Assembly (NCBI GenBank): GCA_025024175.1
Contig: QCXZ01000041.1
Coordinates: forward strand, 39,179,786 to 39,243,785
Length of the DNA: 64,000 bases
From: Rhyzopertha dominica
Taxonomy: Eukaryota; Arthropoda; Insecta; Coleoptera; Bostrichidae
Direction of reading: 5' to 3'
Numbering within the stretch: position 1 is the first letter of the stretch; the number at the start of each line of letters is the position of its first letter. The position numbers and the translations under genes are program-made. The notes beneath the pieces were generated by a model. It saw nothing but the letters and a program-made list of their open reading frames with translations. It had not been told where the DNA came from and ran no database searches. Below are positions 37,641-50,343 of the stretch, piece by piece.

Positions 37641-37879
37641 TATAGGATATTTAAATAGATATTTTCTTGGTTCCAAATATCTTTTCCAATTAATAAAAGA
37701 GCAACCCTAAATTCCCAAATAAATTTCGAACCAACATCGTTATTAAACGGTCGTCTTTTAAAGCTTAGCGTTCAGGAGGGAATGAAAAAATTGTCAATGT
37801 AAAAACGAGAAAATGACATTACTATTTAAGTTCCATTAATTTGTATTTTTTCCTATATATATGGTTTAATTTTGTAGCC

Positions 37880-37923
37880 TGGTCCGAAGATGAGGTTACA
37901 TTAAACCTCGAAACCGGTAACCA
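37880..37923 (+). ncRNA. Hammerhead-ribozyme-like motif
   Basis: TGGT (stem I), CCGAAGA (core with one change, T4 to C), extra T, GAGGTT-ACATTA-AACCTC (6-bp stem II), GAA, ACCGGT (palindrome), A (position 17), ACCA (stem I partner). Same architecture as the motifs at 23668, 29190 and 33465. It is followed by an A/T-rich tail (AATAAAAAAGTTTTGGAG), as expected near a retroelement end. No coding remnant was recognised next to it. Confidence 0.5.
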
Positions 37924-37924
37924 A

Positions 37925-39926
37925 GTTAATAAAAAAGTTTTGGAGTAAAAGACATATCTATCATTTTAGTTATAGTAATTTTATAACACACTCCAAGGTT
38001 GGGTAATATTTACTAAGTTGTAACTATTTAAATTTGCGTTGCCAATCTTTAATAAACGTTTGCATACAGCAAAGAGACTGATGTTGAGTTGATGATATGA
38101 AAGTGGCATGGTACCGTTATATCCTCTAGACCCTAAACCAATTCGAGACTCATTATAAAATTTTGTATGTAAATCTACTCGTACATATTTTAAGCTCCTT
38201 TGGAAAACTAAAATGGTTCGAATTTGAAAGAATCTGAAATAATTTATTTACCGTTTTTTTACGAAAAAATTTAAATATTTTGTTTTCATTCATTCATTTT
38301 TAGGTAGCTTTAATATTAAGTATTGCAGGGCCTGTAAAATAAACAAGCTTATATAAGATATACACGACTTCCAATCTAAACTAATAGGTACACTTTTTAA
38401 TTAAGAGTAACAGACAGACATCATTATTTGTCTTCATCAAACGTACCGTAGTGATGTAACGATACCTACTTGTTTGACGAAAACACTAACGGTTTTTTAA
38501 TAACATTATAGTATTCGAGGATAAAATTAATTACATTAACAAGTTTGTTGCATGTGAGAACTAATACATGGACAATTGTAATTATGAGATACAAATAACA
38601 TATTTGGACTATATAATGTATACAGGAGGAAGTACATATGTAGAAACATCCGGTTATGAGGCCGTATATGTTGAATGTAATTTAGATTCATTGAATTATT
38701 TCATTAAGTATTTTACAAGGGCACTAAAAATTGCGAACCCCATACTTCTATTGCTGTAAAAATACGGAACGTTTCTTTAAAATTCACAATTTCTCAGACT
38801 ATAAGCATCTGACCGAGGGATTAACTAGTATCTACCTCTTACCTAGTCTAGTCTCCAAAACTAGGCATCTGCTTTCAAAATTTGTCACTATTCTTTTCCT
38901 CGCTATATCAAAGCGTGGCCCGATATATTTCCTGCGATGCCATCAGCGCCCTATTACCACCACCCTTACTTCCTCCATTCCTCTCCATCGTATGCGTAAG
39001 CTATATTAAGGACAAACATTTATTTCGCAAGACAAGGTCCCGATTCTGGGGCCTGTGCGTCTTCAGATTAATGGTCTGGTCGAGGCAGTAATATCTTGAC
39101 ATTTAACCTCAGAGCAACGGTGTGGGCCGTGTCAAAGTGCGAGGCTTGCAATTTGCATGCAAATAACCATCCCCAGGAACGGGGACGCCTTTTGGGATGC
39201 TGCCCGCTACGACACGTACCTTCCTGCTCGATCACGCGCCCATTCCATTACCTCAATCCAGTGGCCAATGTAGGTAATTCGCGTTCACACGTGATAGTCG
39301 CTTGGGCGATTGCTTTATTAATAATACATTTTCGATTACCGATTTGTGTAAGAGCTGTACGTGTAATACGAAGTGTATGGAAGCTCAAATATAAGTTCTT
39401 GTTTCGTTTAACAGATTCAAACTGATTTCGCCATCATTTGTGCACTGCATTGCAGAATGTTCAGGGAATTTGCAAACTTAAATCGGATAGCTTCACTTGA
39501 ACTTGTTTTAATGCTTAAAAGTTACAACTGCTACGGTTTTTCAACAGTCAACATCTGGTTGAAGGGTATTATTTAACAACAAAGAACTATGAAGTTGAGT
39601 TAAATTACTTTAAAACGTAAGAAATGTGTACTACAAGTTTTGTTTGACCTTTTGACGTGGACATGTCTTACCTTTATTTTGAGGTATATTCTGTGCAGTA
39701 TTAGTCATGGCGAGTGTTATCTAGCGGTATAATTCCGAAGTAAAGCGCATATCTAGTATTAGGTTACGTACAGTTACATATAATCGACTAATACAATACA
39801 GTGGTGTGCTATATTAGACCCATTGAATTAATTTCAAATTTATGATCTTATATTATATATTTGGTAGAGTAAAATACGTATTTTCAATATATATATTCAA
39901 TAACAAGAAAATAAGCTAATGTGCAA
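37925..39926. other. No gene recognised; moderately GC-rich patch at 39100-39330
   Basis: ORFs at 38731-39425 overlap in several frames and none shows a known motif. The patch at 39100-39330 (GGAACGGGGACGCC, CCCGCTACGACACG) resembles the non-coding islands. The remainder is AT-rich, presumably intronic to oaf or intergenic. Confidence 0.4.
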
Positions 39927-40139
39927 TTAATAAAAAAATATATATTTGGTATGACGTCCGGCAATTAGAGCTGCTATTCGACGAGGCGTGCTTTCTGCAC
40001 ATTTTTGAACCACCTCCTGCATTTCAGGATCGCAATAGAAAAAATTCACGTTTTTAGGAAACAAGCTAGGATGAAAGTACCAATCAATAGAAACCGTTTG
40101 GCGCTTGTCTGACTTTAATCCGATTTTAAATAAGTTCAA
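39927..40139 (-). pseudogene. Tc1-like transposase C-terminal fragment
   Basis: The - strand ORF contains MQEVVQKCAESTPRRIAALI followed by AGRHTKY and a stop. The pattern ...ESMP.RI.A.I...G.HTKY closes Tc1-type transposases. The rest of the transposase, in the same orientation, lies at 40560-41240; about 420 bp of unrelated sequence (40140-40560) separates the two, likely an insertion. The residues before MQEVV are not transposase-like. Confidence 0.65.
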
Positions 40140-40559
40140 AAATTCAATTTGAAAGTGTGCTTGGCTCCGCTCCCTGAAAGCGTGCTTCGATAGCTCATGA
40201 CGTCACAAGATAGAACGCGTACCGCAAAGCTGCATTCCGCGTAAGTAAACGTACGTACTTAGGGTGCGGTTCGATCTATATGCTCTGTTATTTGAGTGGC
40301 GAAGGGCTATGTGGCTTTGACACCAGTTTTATACCACTCTGTGACGTAAATTTCAAATAATAATCAAGATGAGTGTTGCTGTCACCAGCTGTTAAGATGA
40401 CAATAATGGCCGTCGTGTCTACGATCACGTTTAAACTACGCAAATATCTCACTAACTATGCAATAATTTTGAATTTTGTAATTATCACTCGTTATAGAAT
40501 CTAACGAACAACACACTACTGCTGTTTAAACAGAATTTTAAAAATCTTGTAACTTGCAC

Positions 40560-41240
40560 ATTTCATACATCCAGCCAACTTCGCGATGAGTTTACTTTTA
40601 GTGGTAATGGCTGATCTAGCCACCTCCCTCTTCATAGGTTTCCAAACATTTTCAATGGAGTTCATGTCGGATGATTTACCCGACCAATCCAAAATACTGA
40701 TGTTACAAGCTCCTGGATTTATGACATGGTTTTATTATCATTAAACTTTTGGATAACTGCGGCAAAAGTTGATTCTCAAAATGGACTTGTATTGATCCTG
40801 CCTTTGTCCTGAACGATTTGAAGATGTCCCATGTATCACAGCCTATACTATATTGAATGTAGCATGTTTGGCGGTTAGAACAATACAGTCAGGATGATAT
40901 TATTTACCAGGCTTTCGCCTTACAAATTATTATTTGCCTGTCATCACCTGAAATGGATTCATCAGTGAAGCAAACCTATATAAAAATAAAAAAAGCTAGG
41001 CATAATGTGTGTGGATTTAATATTTTAAATGTTAAATAAGTGTTCACATAAAAGTGTACCCTCTTTCAATAATCCGCTGTTCGTGTGCTTTCACTCCAGT
41101 CCCGTTTGTTTTTCATTGCTGACGTAAGCTCCGGTTTTCGGGCAAGTTTTCTAGCCATCAAACCCATTTCTGCAAGGCGCATCCGCACGGTGCGTCGGAA
41201 AAGTGCAATGTCTCCCTCATTTACGTACTTGGTAAGCAAT
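40560..41240 (-). pseudogene. Tc1-like transposase remnant, N-terminal and catalytic part
   Basis: On the - strand: DIALFRRTVRMRLAEMGLMA and RKLARKPELTSAMKNKRDW (the helix-turn-helix/linker V...TVRRRL.E.GL.AR.P..KP.L), then VCFTDESISGDDRQI near 40960 (catalytic DE box FTDES.F), and IEN near 40650 in DWSGKSSDMNSIENVW (the WP..SPDLNPIENVW box). Stops and frameshifts interrupt it and the second catalytic region (QDNA..H) is degraded. The end of the protein is at 39927. Confidence 0.8.
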
Positions 41241-42475
41241 CGCTTTGGTAGTTTTTTATTTTGCAGGCAAATATATCGTACTATTCTATCAGATCTTCTA
41301 TCAGTAATAGCATATAGCTCTCTCTGTGAATGTAATGGCCATGGGTCTAATAATATGGCATTACCACTGAAGTTGTCTGATCGTTTTAATTGGGTGCATT
41401 TCTGATCCGATGCTTTTACTCATAAGGTCACATGTCACATAAATTTTATCTTGCAAGTACGTACGTGGTGCCGGCGAGACTAACGATATCGAAATTTCGA
41501 ATTAGAAACATACACGACGTAAAAAGTAAATGGTGAAACAAAATGTTTGTCATGTCAGTAGACAATCGCAAAGAGGTTTTAAAGAACTATAGTCCTCGGA
41601 AAGTAGAATCGAGTGTGTTGATTTAATTAAGCTCACAATTACCAGTTAGAATTATTTAATCCCCATTCCTTATGCAAAATTGTTTGTTTCAACTTCAGTG
41701 TAGGATTGAAATATTTAGACGATGATAAAAACATAAATGTAGGTAATGTACGGTAAGTGAGAATGCAAGGAATATAAATAGGTATATAATCATTCTCATG
41801 CGCACATGAGTTTACAGGCATATTTGAGAAGCGCATGGGTACTTTTATAAAATTCTCATTAATATTCAATTTTAAATAAATGAAAATGTCTAAAAAGTGT
41901 AAGGAAACAAAATAGTGTTTTTCAAGTGCCAAAAAATAAAAAAAAAACAGTGTATAGATTCAGTTTGTGATGCACATCGGGGCCTAGCATTTGGCAAAAC
42001 TATTACTAATTTTATATTGAAAACGCCCTTGAAGTTTGAACAGACGCTACGTTAAAATTACTGGTATATCGAAGATACAATCCAGTTATGTAATGTTATG
42101 TGTATGAAACATTCTAACTCGTTAAAATTGAATTACAATAGCAAACAAAAGCTTCTAAAAATTAAACGGTATCGTTTCAAGCAAAAAATAACTTGTACGA
42201 GACTTTTTCTAATTCCTACTCATAGTTGCAAATCATTTAATAACGTGTCTAATTCTGAACGGTAATGTTTGTTGAAGAAGTTTAGTAATGCCAACACTAA
42301 AGTGATTATCAAGAATTTTCTTTCTATTCATTAAAATTCTGCAATAAAAAGTCATTACAAAATCATTCCAGTTTTAAATTGCGCTACATTTTTTTGTTTT
42401 ATATTACGTTGATAACTGTCAACATTTATATTATTATTTTATCCTACCAATACTATATTCTTTAACTTCCACGTC
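41241..42475. other. No gene recognised
   Basis: AT-rich. The ORF at 41639-41932 (-) has no motif that I recognise. The Tc1 element probably extends somewhat into the left part; its terminal inverted repeat was not identified. Confidence 0.4.
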
Positions 42476-43235
42476 TAACGGATGGAAAGTATTGCATCGC
42501 GAAAAAAATTTTCAAAAATTTTTATTTGCTCATTCGCTTTAAAATGGTCGAAAACGCAAAAACAAATTTCTTGCCTGTGTGTCTGTGGTTTTGTTTGTGG
42601 ACACGATAACTTTCGAAAGACTTAAAAATGAACTTGAAATTTGGCAAACGTATAAATCTCAACTACCCAAAGCGACCTATTGTTTGTGGGGTAAATAGGG
42701 TATCGAGAAGGGGCCGAAATTGGGGGGTAACTACCCTTTTTGCAAATTTTTATTTTTCTATTTTTTGTTTTAGTATGTGATTACTAGTATAACTGCGAGT
42801 ATTATTCGTTCTTATAAATTTTCGGTGCAGCAAACTGTTTAGAAGATATTAGCAAAAAAAGCTTCAGTTAAAGAAAACAGTTTTTCCTAAATATCTTAGA
42901 AAATTTATCCAAAATTTTGACATTTTCGAAATATTTCCAAAAAACCTATTTTGAACCCTGCGGGTACGATTTTTTTTATATTTTGGTATTATATAGAAAA
43001 TCAAGTTTCTGATCTGAAAGCACTCTTGTATTTTTTGTTAAGTTAATAATTTTCGAGTTATTTGGAAAAAAACGATATTAAAAATTTGTATATTTTTGCT
43101 CTTAGAAAAATGTGTGAGGAGAAAAAATGCTCTAAACCTGATTACTAATCGTATAGTATAAGAAATAAAAACGCAAATGTCATTTTGACTATTGGATGTG
43201 GAAGTATTGATTCAATTTGCAGCGGTTTTTTCAAT
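42476..43235. repeat. Unclassified dispersed repeat, copy 1
   Basis: From GGATGGAAAGTATTGCATCG to GATTCAATTTGCAGCGGTTT it aligns along its whole length, in the same orientation, with 58418-59228. Shared blocks include GCTCATTCGCTTTAAAATGG, GATAACTTTCGAAA, GCGAAATTGGGGGGTAACTA-like sequence, TATGTGATTA.TAGTATAAC and GATTACTAATCGTATAGTAT. No ORF is conserved. No terminal repeats were found beyond the shared ends. The family cannot be named from sequence. Confidence 0.85.
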
Positions 43236-43683
43236 CTCGTGTCGCAGTAGATTAATGCTAAATTGTCTAAAAGTTTTATAAAAAAACGAAAAAGCTTATG
43301 CAGCAACTGTTAGACGACTTCCAAGAATTCTAGTTTGTAATAAAGTAGAAAAGTAATGAACATTTATTCTTAGACTAATTAAAAATGTTCAGAAACAAAA
43401 GTGCAAGTTGGTATACTAAAATGTTGCTGTGGTTCATGACAGTGTCAATGCTAGTCCATGTTTCCTCTTAACTTTTAAAAGTTAAAAGAGTTTTTAAGAG
43501 GAGGTCACTTTTCAGTGGTTTTTGCCGGATTTTATCACAACGAGTTAGATTAATTTGTTCACAAATTAAGATTTGGGAACGGACATGAAACGTGCATATA
43601 TTTTTTTAATAGAAACACCTATACCTTCTCAATGGATTGTTTGATTTCATTATATAAGCGTGAAAATGGGAGTTACAACTGGA

Positions 43684-44895
43684 AATTGGGTATTTGCCAA
43701 GTATTTATATTTTATTAAATTGCATATTAATAGGTAGCATCTAATCCACAAAACAGCTGTGACAGCTTATAAATTCGAAAAGATGGATCGTAAAGTGTAT
43801 TTTTAATATTAAAAATGTGAACATTTAAAGGAACCTCCAAAACGCGAACATACTGGCCGTGACGTCAGGTGTCTTGTAAATGGCCGCGTGTTTACATCTG
43901 GGGTCAGCGCGTTACGTGTCAGCCTCAGCCCGTCAATTTATCAGTTTGTTGTTTGCGTTCATTTTGTGACAAGCGAATTAAAATACGCCAAGAAGAAGTG
44001 AAATACTTATGAGTTATGACTTCTGAAGTCATGTTCATTGTTATTGAATTTGTGTACGGCGACGAACGGTTCAACGCGGCGGAGATGAGGAACGTAAACG
44101 CAAAACAACAGCATAAGTGAACTTTGTATAAAATTACCGTAGCATTGATAATTTGATCACAGTGCCAGTGGGTTGTTGGAAACATACTATTTGTAAACAT
44201 GAAAATGTAAGAATCTAAAATGCTCTTGCGGCTCGTTTCCGGTCTGGCTAACTGTAGAATATATGGGGAACAACGTCGTTCTTTATTATAACATTTCCCT
44301 CTATCACCTTAAAACGCATATAATTTTTCATATCCTTTTCAAGCTATATTAAAATGGAAACTGAATGGTAAACACTTATAACCCCAAAAAACAATAATAA
44401 AACTTACAATAAGAATTAAGATGATCTTCACAACAGAAAAACAAACTTTGCGATTTCGGCATATCACGTCTAGGGGCCTTAAACAACATTTTCATACGTT
44501 GATAATCTCGAGGAACGGTTATAAAAATTTTGTTAGCTGAACTGATTAAACTACTTTTATAACCATGTAAAAAACAACACTTGTTTTGTCTTCCATACGT
44601 AATAGATGCTTGTAAAACTACACAAANCACTTTTTGGTGCGACCTCNTACACTGTCCTTTCAATAAACACTACACGAAAGTTTTTCCAATACAAGTATGA
44701 TACTACACCATTAAACAGCACGCTCCTCGGTAATGTTTACATGTCACTTGATGTCACGAGTTGAATAACCTTGGATAGAAGCGTTTTGGCGGTGACAAAT
44801 ATTTTTTTTTGTTTTTTTTTAACATGGCATACGCTATATATGCACTTCAAGATTCATTTTACGTAATTTTCAAAAAAAAGTTATAATATCCAATT
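43684..44895 (-). mobile_element. THAP-domain P-element-like repeat, long copy
   Basis: The - strand ORF (44376-44663) carries NKCCFLHGYKSS, KIFITVPRDYQRMKMLFKAP and KSQSLFFCCEDHLN, the order of a THAP zinc finger (C..C ... P ... C.EDHF); the second Cys of the first pair is Tyr here, so zinc binding would be lost. Just after EDHLNSY lies GTAAGT, a possible donor. Ends match those of the 24262 copy: AATTGGGTAT at the left and ATATCCAATT at the right. It holds about 640 bp missing from the short copy. Ns at 44627 and 44647. Confidence 0.65.
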
Positions 44896-44929
44896 GTTGA
44901 GTTGTTAAATTAACGGGGCGGGGGGAGAC

Positions 44930-45340
44930 ATTAGGCGCGCACCGCATAGATCGAAAATGTACGTGTATACATCATAATAATCCATCCTCAAAGGAGTTTA
45001 ATCGGAAGCAGATCAGCCACGTACCTCCCCCGTTAGGCCCGGTGTCCGCAATCCACCGAGTTAATTACGATCTGTTTCATATTTTATTTATGTCGGATAT
45101 TCGGGGTAAATCGGATTGCTCTGGGAGTTGGAGCTAATGCGATTTCTCGAAATGGATGTAGGGGATTGACCAGTGGAGAGCTGCTTTTTTGCAAAGGTCA
45201 GCCGTGGGAGAATGTTCAGCCGACCTGTGACTTCAAGTTCTCTTAGGAGTTGAAGGAATTTGAAATGTATCCTGCAGACGCTATTTGCTGAGGTTCGCTT
45301 CGGACGAAGTTGCTGTCTGTAAATCCGCGCGCGTTCTGTA
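44930..45340. promoter_or_regulatory. GC-richer non-coding island
   Basis: Contains GGCGGGGGGAGACATTAGGC, CCCCCGTTAGGCCCGGTGTC and GAGTTAATTACGATCTG. A 91-residue - strand ORF (45088-45363) crosses its right part; it is free of recognisable domains and is treated as chance. Composition matches the other islands. Confidence 0.3.
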
Positions 45341-45649
45341 AAAAATAACATTTCTTTGATCACATTCGCTTTGCATTTGGAAAATAATAACTCTTGTCGA
45401 CATTATACGGATTTATACAAAGGAAGCGACTGAAAAAGCAATATAGATTATCAGACTCAAATAATGGTATGTATTAGCTCCCTAGAACTTTTAAACTATT
45501 ATTTGGTGTTTCATAACAATTTAACACATACTAATACTACTAATAATAGAATTAGCAAAACTAGAATTAAGAAATGCACAAAATCAACACCAAATTAAAT
45601 AAAATGAAATGCCACAAGATGCGTGGCTCAACTACACGTTCAAATATCT

Positions 45650-46800
45650 TAAATAACGTCGTGGAGAAAACAGCGCGCATTTTAACAAATTATCCATAAA
45701 AAAACACTATACAGGATATAGAGAGGACGAAATCAGTGCCCTCAAAGTAGGCAAATCTCTTGCTGTAACAAGAAACTACAGGCGGATAATCGAACAATTG
45801 ACAATAGAAGAGGTAGATCAGGTTATGAACAGCACAAAAAATTATAACAATAGCTTTGCACCCAAACGAAGTTCCTCAAGAATGGAGAACAACTCCACAG
45901 ACACCCGTCTCTAAAGCAAAAGACAACTGTCGAAAAATAACGTCATACAGCGTGAGAGAAGGGGGGGGGGGGGTAAAAATACTTCGCACACTTTTTGCTT
46001 TCAGAACTAGAAAAGTACATTTCAGAAGTGTCAGTAGACGATCGTATGTCCGCAGTAAGGCGTATGTTACAAAAAACAATTGAGAGAAGATAGAAAGACG
46101 GCGTTTGATGTATTAAATCACCAGTATGTACCAGAAATCGTGACGAAGAAAGAAATTTTCCACTGCTTAATCAACAAATTGCCATTTGCACTGGCATAAT
46201 ACAGATGATCTGGTGAAAATAATAGAAAATGAGGACTTGGTCGACTTTCTAGACAAAGAAAATGGGCTTGGTTACAACAAAGCCACCGTCATCATTATAA
46301 ACTCCTTTTGCGAAGAAATGTTAATGACATGTATTGTATAATACATATTTATAAACATAAATATAGTAATAACTATCAAAATTAAATATCTGGGAACCTA
46401 CGTAACCAGCAAACTCATCCGCAGGGAAAGAGTGAAAGAGATGACAAAAACCGCGCAGACAGTGACGCGAGCTATACTGCCATTCTTAAAGAATCTATAC
46501 ACATCAGTCAGTAATCCTGCCAATTATGACATACGGAGTCAAAAGTACCGCTACTGCCAAGGACCAAGCCTTAACAGCATAAGCTTTAGAAACGCAGAAG
46601 GGAACATCGTACAAATGTTGTCCATAGCTGTTTAAGATATCAAGAAAGGATGTACAATAGGTCATCTTGAGGATAGAACCATTACAAAAAGAATATGGAC
46701 ATATCCAGATGAAAGTGGGAGACCATATACTAAAAAATCTTAGGAGATTGACGGCAGTTCATAGTAGGAAGACCTTTTTATACGTGGAGTACAACAAAAG
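45650..46800 (+). pseudogene. Non-LTR retrotransposon reverse transcriptase remnant
   Basis: Fragments in different frames follow the usual order of a non-LTR polymerase. VPQEWRTTPQTPVSKAKDN (about 45870) resembles P..W....I.PI.KKGD; DLVDFLDKENGLGYNKATVI (about 46233) resembles the GL.IN..KT segment after the catalytic box; KYLGTYVTSKLIRRERVKEM (about 46386) is the F.YLG..I...G....EI segment; and PAIMTYGVKSTATAKD (about 46520) is the RP...YG.E.W segment. The catalytic YADD box is not visible. Many stops. A G12 run at 45961 interrupts it. Confidence 0.7.
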
Positions 46801-47439
46801 GCAAGAAAACGATAAATCAAGAGTTCCTAAACATGTACACAACTCGAGACAGCAGTTCATACGAGGAGGAAGAAAAATGCAGATTATGCCTCCATCAGAC
46901 ACAAAAGCGCCCAAAGGAAGCATCCACGAGTTTGGTGTATCCAACCCAAGGAGAGTCCCTTTGCAGCAAGCTTTTCACCTTTCCAACCCATCGTATTCTA
47001 TATTACTTTAACTACCTACACAATTTAAGGAAATGTGAATCGTTTTTTTGTTTGCTTACTTAAGACCTTGCTTAAGACATAATATTGTCTTAAGCTTTTC
47101 ATCTGAATCTTTCCAAATGTAAATTGTGATGTAAATGAAGAAGAAAAGCAAGAAAACATAGCTAGTATAATAATTAAAACAGTCTTTTTACACTTGTTCA
47201 AATGAGTTTCGTTCTACTGTAAAACACAGATTTATAAGTTATGAACACTAATAACAGACATCTCATAATTTATAATTGAAAAAGCCGTGCATTGCACAAC
47301 GAAGCTTTTATACCAAATTCGGAATACTATCGTCACAATTTATGTTGGCATCATCATACATGCATAACCCGGCTTTTTTAGTTATGCTGTTACAAGCGAA
47401 CCAGCGTGCTCGATATTTATGTAACACTAACAGTAATTA
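46800..47439. other. No gene recognised
   Basis: Low-complexity coding-like ORFs at 46667-47063 overlap on several frames and probably belong to the decayed tail of the retrotransposon remnant. AT-rich beyond 47000. Confidence 0.35.
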
Positions 47440-47860
47440 ATGTCAGGCATTATTAACATTTATCCGCGACAAACATCGTAATAGTCCTGCTGGTGCCAAG
47501 TAAATGGGACCCGGACGTGTATTTTACCTGAGTTTCAGAGGCGAAGTAATGGCCTCTAATTTATTATCGAACTCGCGACAAATTCATAATGGCTTTTTGA
47601 AACCGTTTTACCGGCTCGTTTAATCGCCAAACCCCCAGATGACGCTCGCATTTGGCGTTTAAATTCCGGGCGGGAAATTGCACCCGAAGCATAAATATCG
47701 TTTCAATTTGTCCTTAAATAAATCTATAGGGAAATAGCACTGCTTTCAAGGTTTTGCCGATAGGCCGATAAGCGACGAAAGGGGAAGAAGCAAAATTTAA
47801 TTTATTAAGGTAAAGGCATTGCCGTGGACGTTATCTCGCAGAGTCTTCAATATGAAGGAG
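47440..47860. promoter_or_regulatory. GC-richer non-coding island
   Basis: Contains CAAGTAAATGGGACCCGGAC, GGCCTCTAATTTATTATCG and ATTCCGGGCGGGAAATTGCA without an open frame. Long stretches of mixed GC-rich words and ATTA cores resemble the islands at 15430 and 31150. Candidate conserved element. Confidence 0.4.
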
Positions 47861-48662
47861 TTCGTTATAGGTTCTAAATATAGTCCCTTGAGGGCGGTAT
47901 AGGAAAGGAATTATAAGCTGGAATATCAGCCTTCTTGTTGCAATAGCTCTAGCACGTTTTTGTTCCCTACGTATATTTAAACTTTATAGCAGCAAAAAGC
48001 GTTGCAGATACAACAGTTAACTAGAATTCAGGAATGCTTGCAGGGTAAGGGGAATTCTTCATACTTGTATATGCGACTTCATATTAATTTATACTAGTGG
48101 TTTATTATTATTATTATACAGTGGGGTTCTAAAGTCTCCCTTTCCCCCTTTCTACACAGACATCTTAAATAATAAGTGAAATAATATAGAATAATAATAA
48201 ATTCCTTTTGAAGAATAAGCTTTTTACTCAAAATTCAAACTGGCGCCATATGATGTTCANGTTGCACCTNTTTGTAGGTCACCNAATCCATTAAAAAAAA
48301 TCCCTGCACGATTAAAATTTGATAAAGCTTTCGAGTCGTATTTAAGTAATGCAATATTTGATTTTGGCGAAAACAAGACGAATATGCGCCCCCAAGCTTA
48401 TTCTAGATTCGGTCGCTGAAGTAGCGCATGTGCTAGCCCGCTTAATGGGCGATATTAGTTGTCTGTGTCGATTACACATTGTGCTTTGAGCGAACGTGGT
48501 CTTCGGTAAGTGTTTAAATGAGGTCTTGTAGTATATAGTTGACAATCATTTTTGCATATGTTGCGTATGGGACTATATTCTTACTATTTGGCAAGAAAGA
48601 ATGTCTTCATTCGGAAAATAACGACTGATGTCTGAAAAAATGTACAATGCTTTACAAAAGTA

Positions 48663-48858
48663 AAGTGCGCGCCAGGAAAGAAGTCACACTTTAGTAATGT
48701 AACATCGTTCACAATTTGAATGGAGCGAACCGTATGGGTAGTCCGAGTTAATAAATTTATTCGCCGTCTTAACTTGAAATTGCGACCATGTTAATGATTT
48801 AAATGTCTCGCGACAGTTATCGTCCCCACTACGTCTGCTTCTTTCCTGGCGCACACAT
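48663..48858. mobile_element. MITE with 20-bp TIRs and TA target, 196 bp
   Basis: The left end AAGTGCGCGCCAGGAAAGAA and the reverse complement of the right end, ATGTGTGCGCCAGGAAAGAA, agree at all but two positions. A TA dinucleotide flanks each side (48661-48662 and 48859-48860), the target of Tc1/mariner-superfamily elements. No ORF inside. Non-autonomous. Confidence 0.75.
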
Positions 48859-48859
48859 T

Positions 48860-50343
48860 AAGAATTTGTTTACTACTTTTTTTACAAGTATTGTCCTGTT
48901 TATTAAATAATTCCATTTAATAATCGTTTCTATTACAAATAGAGGCCTAAAATCAGGCACCAATGTAGTTTTATAAAACGTCACTGTAGTTATATACACT
49001 TCTTCACGAACTTTCCGACTAACGCTTAGTATTTTCCTAGATTTTTCCTTACTAACTTGTAAAGTACTTTTTATGTTTGGTTCTCGTATTGCCCTTTACA
49101 TTCCTTATCACTAGGTTTACTAAAAATATAAATATAAATAATAAAAAAATAATGTTTGCATATATCTCTAAAACTGTTGACCTGACGACAGCTATCCATA
49201 ACCCGATATCAAATTACAGATTATTGAATTCTGGATTTACTGATAGAATAATTCATATACCGTTCCATTCGAAAAAATCAAGATATCCATGATTAAATCC
49301 TTCTGAATATGAAAGTCGATATTATAGCGTAGTAACAACACAAGTATTTGTGATTGTAATTATAGTATTCAAATGATGAAAACAAGACGATCTTGTCATT
49401 TTATAAAAATTGTTATTTTTTAACGCCATTGAAGACATTACCTATATTTTTCGAAAAAAAATATGTCAATAACTACAAAACTATCTATTTTAGGCCCTAC
49501 AAATGCCTATGAAACTCATTAGAATTCAATAAGAAACCTATAAATGTGATAATAAATAGGGTATTCCATTTAAAATAAATAATAGCCTCCAGTTCCTGTA
49601 TAACCGGAAGTGCATGCCTTTGTCTCGGTACGCTAAATCTTACTTGATAACCTCTGAGTAGAACATCTCACCACGGTCGATTCACTCGTTTCCGCAAACT
49701 TGTAATAGGCCACTCTTTGTGGACTCCCCCCCCCCCGAGTATACACCTACAAAAACTAACACTCCATTATAGTCCAGAGAAATCTAGTTTACAAAGTTGA
49801 CATCTTCTTGACTATGAAGGGTTTATTTATTATCTATTTACTACCGTCCTGACGTTATGAAAGCATCTTGGATATACCAACTGCAATTACTAATCTTTGA
49901 CTTAAGTACCAGGTAAACAGCTAGTTGTTTCATTGAATACCTACCGCCTTCTAAAAAGTTTGTTTTGATGTGGGCTATATTGGCCTGCAGCTCATGAGAT
50001 CAAAGAATTACATTTAGTTTCTAAGGAAATATGTTTTTTATAATTTCAGCAGCACAACTAACGTCGAAGAAATAACAACAATACTAATTTTTACAAAAAC
50101 GCACAAATAGCCTGTACACCAATATAAGAATAATAAAAGAATTGGTGAGCGTAATTAAATAACTACCTTCGTTTTGTTCAATTTTAAACTGTATGGTTGT
50201 GACGAAGGTTAGTTTGAATCACTGTGTTTGAAATATTAGAGTGCGGTCCTGACCGCTGCAAGCGTGTGAAAGACTATGATAATTCTATGATAGGGTTTTA
50301 CGATGGGGAGGTATTAAACTTATTAAGATTAACAAATTGTAAG
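48860..50343. other. No gene recognised
   Basis: AT-rich with a short C-run (49726-49736). The ORF at 49077-49292 (+) is of low complexity. No repeat structure was recognised before the fold-back MITE at 50344. Confidence 0.45.

Noticed and set aside
45088..45363. 91-residue ORF on the - strand as a gene
   Set aside because: No recognised domain, no splice or promoter support, and it lies in a GC-rich island where long chance ORFs are likely.
45961..45972. G homopolymer runs (also 30713-30725 and C-run at 49726-49736) as G-quadruplex or telomere-like sites
   Set aside because: Isolated homopolymers, not the spaced tracts of a stable quadruplex array; likely simple polymerase slippage.
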